From Manis javanica (Eukaryota > Chordata > Mammalia > Pholidota > Manidae): a DNA stretch of 64,000 nucleotides. Where the stretch lies: positions 63,743,613 to 63,807,612 of the forward strand of contig NC_133172.1 in NCBI RefSeq assembly GCF_040802235.1, given 5' to 3'. Numbering within the stretch: position 1 is the first letter of the stretch; each line of letters begins with the position of its first letter. Under the pieces are notes generated by a model, which did no database searches, was not told the DNA's origin, and saw nothing but the letters and a program-made list of their open reading frames with translations. Both the position numbers and the translations under genes were made by a program. Shown piece after piece: positions 62,040 through 64,000 of this stretch.

Positions 62040-63118
62040 CATGAAAGAAAAATGTGGTCAGCTGGACATCATTAAAATTTACAACTTCTGCCTTGTAAAA
62101 GACATTACTAAGAGACTGGGAAGACAAGTCACAGGCTGGGAGAAGATCCACAGAAGACCATCCTCTAAAGGACTGCTACCCAGCGTATACAAAGAGCTCT
62201 TAAATTTCAACAATAAGGAAACAAACAACCTGCCTAAAAAAATGAGCAAAAGACCTGAGCAGCCACCTCACTGAAGAACACACACAGATGGAAAAGAAGC
62301 AGGTGGGAAGGTGCTCCGCATCGCATGTCACAGGGGAATGCAGATTAAAGCTGGGCTGCCACTGCACGCCCACCACGACAGTTGAATGCTGGGATGCTGA
62401 CGACAGCCAGGGTGCGGGGCCGCAGGAGCTTGGACCGCGTGGTGGTGGTGCTACAACTTGGCACAGCCACTTTGGGACAGTTTGGCAGTTTTTGCAAAAC
62501 TTAACACTCATACAATATGGTCCAACATTCATGCTCCTTGGTAACTTTACCCAAAGGTGTTGAAGATTTATGTTCACACAAACACCTGCACACAGGTGTT
62601 TATTCATAATCGCCCAAACTTTTGAACAACAGAAATGTCCTTCAACAGATGCGGAAATAAGCTGTGGCCCACACCAAGAATAGGGTATTATTCGGTGATG
62701 AAAAAAGAAAATAGCTGCTAAGCCGTGAAGAGGCCTGGAGCTGTGAGGGTCTGACTCTGGGACTCTGGGGAAGGCCAGCCCTGGGACAGTGGGAAATGGG
62801 GGGCTGCCAGGGCTGGGCGGGGGCAGGAACAGGTGGAGCCCAGAGGATGCTCAGGGCAGGGTGAGGACTCCCTGTGACCCTGGCGTGGTGGCTGTGCGTT
62901 CCGTGCACTTGTCCGTACACCACGGAGATCCCAGCGCCAAGACAGAAGTGGAGTGTAAACTGTGGGCTTTAGTTAATAATTGTCAAATATTGGCTCTAAT
63001 TGTAACAAATGTATCACACCAGTGAAAGATGTTAATAATAGGGAAACCTTTTCTATAAACCTAAAACTACTCTAAAAAATTTGACTCTATTAATTAGAAA
63101 ACAACAGACCAAAGAAAA
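62040..63118 (+). repeat. L1MA-type LINE-1 3' fragment (decayed ORF2 end and 3' UTR)
   Basis: Landmarks in L1 order: TTCTGCCTTGTAAAAGACAT, AAAGGACTGCTACCCAGCGT, TACAAAGAGCTCTTAAATTT, CAGCCACTTTGGGACAGTTT, TTTACCCAAAGGTGTTGAAG, AACACCTGCACACAGGTGTT, then the 3' UTR end AAACCTAAAACTACTCTAAA and an A-rich terminus near 63118. The corresponding ORF2 C-terminus is broken by stops and frameshifts, so it encodes no functional protein. About 62720-62870 is GC-drifted. Confidence 0.9.
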
Positions 63119-64000
63119 AAAGGACACATGGATAACATTTTAAACATCTAATGTAAGAAATAAAAAGGGCATTTGGAAAAACATCCATGAACAGCCTCTC
63201 ATGTAACACCTGCATTTTCACACAGCGTTTTCTGAATGTATATTTCCCAGCAGTTTAGTATATTGTCAGTTTGAAAGTCTCTTGACTCCCCTATCACACA
63301 GAACTACGTAAATAAATTGGAATGTCAAGATTTAAACGTTTTCTTGTGTTAAAATTTGTCTTCTGGGTTGACATTATAATTATGACTAGACTGCAGCTCA
63401 TACAAACAATATGATCTTATGTACATCTGGAGAATTATTAACATAAAAAGTAAATTTTATTGGAAATTCCCCTCCTAAAAAGAGGGCTGGGTGTATTTTT
63501 TTTTAACAGTTTGTGTATTTGTGCATGACTGTCGCTCACTGAGGAAAGACAGGGCTACAAAGTAATTTCATTCCCACTGTCGGTTTTAAGGTGAAGGCCC
63601 GACAGCCGCCATCCTGGAGGCAGGTCAGGATGGAAGGCCTTCGGCCACTGGACCTCCTTCCCACAGAGAAGCGCCCGAGCCCTACGGTGACCCCCACGAT
63701 GGACAGCAGACGAGGCCGTCTCCCTCCTTCAGTTTCGCGGCGGACGAAGGCAAAGCCGTCAGAACAGGGGGAAGACGGTCTGCGGCCAGCGCGGAGGCGG
63801 CAGTCGGGCCTGGGCAGGGGCCCGCTGGCCTTTCTTGGGGAGCGGGGGAGGGGTGGCCACGCGAGGGAGGCTGGGGAAGGGGGGCCAGGGCCCTGTCTTG
63901 GCCATCAGCTGCAGCTGCTCTGGGCACCTGACCTGTGTCGACCATGGAGGGCAAGAAACCTAAATCAAATGGGGTCCAGGCTCTGGCCCGGAAGCTTCCT
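63119..64000. other. AT-rich block followed by GC-rich right end; no gene recognised
   Basis: Positions 63119-63520 are AT-rich, with a minus-strand AATAAA near 63456-63461. From about 63580 the sequence becomes GC-rich with raised CpG (for example 63730-63880). A minus-strand open frame there (63682-63954, 90 codons) matches nothing I know. The AT-rich part could be the 3' UTR of another minus-strand transcript, but that is speculation. Confidence 0.45.

Noticed and set aside
62041..62607. Open frames on both strands as possible genes
   Set aside because: They lie inside a decayed L1 3' fragment and are remnants of it.
1..64000. CRISPR arrays, bacterial operons, phage genes, rRNA or tRNA genes
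   Set aside because: The window shows spliced mammalian genes throughout. I saw no regularly spaced repeats and no convincing tRNA fold; the short repeats found are microsatellites and transposable-element remnants.

Overview
The window is vertebrate nuclear DNA, almost certainly from a placental mammal. It holds interrupted genes with GT-AG introns, a CpG-island promoter, and old mammal-wide repeats (MIR, L2, L1M-type, MLT1-like, Tigger-type). I saw no Alu, B1/B2, or carnivore-, ruminant- or horse-type SINE, so a non-primate, non-rodent eutherian is likely, but I cannot name the species. Both recognisable genes lie on the minus strand, in the same order and orientation I recall for human 16q24.3.

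Left edge (1-1307): the 5' part of PABPN1L, a poly(A)-binding protein. Exons 1-3 and the first 26 bases of exon 4 are present; most of the RRM lies beyond the edge. From 1308 to about 7280 I see no gene, only a degenerate GGAT-rich microsatellite.

Main content (about 7285-58500): the complete coding region of CBFA2T3 (MTG16/ETO2), a transcriptional corepressor of the RUNX1T1 family. Eleven coding exons (2-12) were placed by translation and splice sites. With the 78-nt cassette exon 3 they give 592 residues, and without it 566. All four family domains are present: NHR1/TAFH, NHR2, NHR3 and a MYND zinc finger with all eight metal ligands. Exon 1 is inferred to be a non-coding leader in the CpG island near 58.1-59.3 kb. 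The 30-kb intron 1 carries most of the repeats and the candidate regulatory blocks.

Right edge (59.3-64.0 kb): upstream flank with a GGAA tract, an octamer motif, MIR and L1 remnants, an AT-rich block and a GC-rich end. No coding gene was recognised there.

The most notable non-genic item is a well-preserved solo retroviral LTR in intron 1 (54348-54768). It has TG...CA ends, a 5-bp target-site duplication, a TATA box and a poly(A) signal. Other items worth checking are an AT-rich FOX/homeobox motif block (42.8 kb), a paired AP-1/NF-E2 element (45.8 kb), an apparent compensated frameshift in PABPN1L exon 1, and a 76-bp local duplication. I found no novel multi-gene system.
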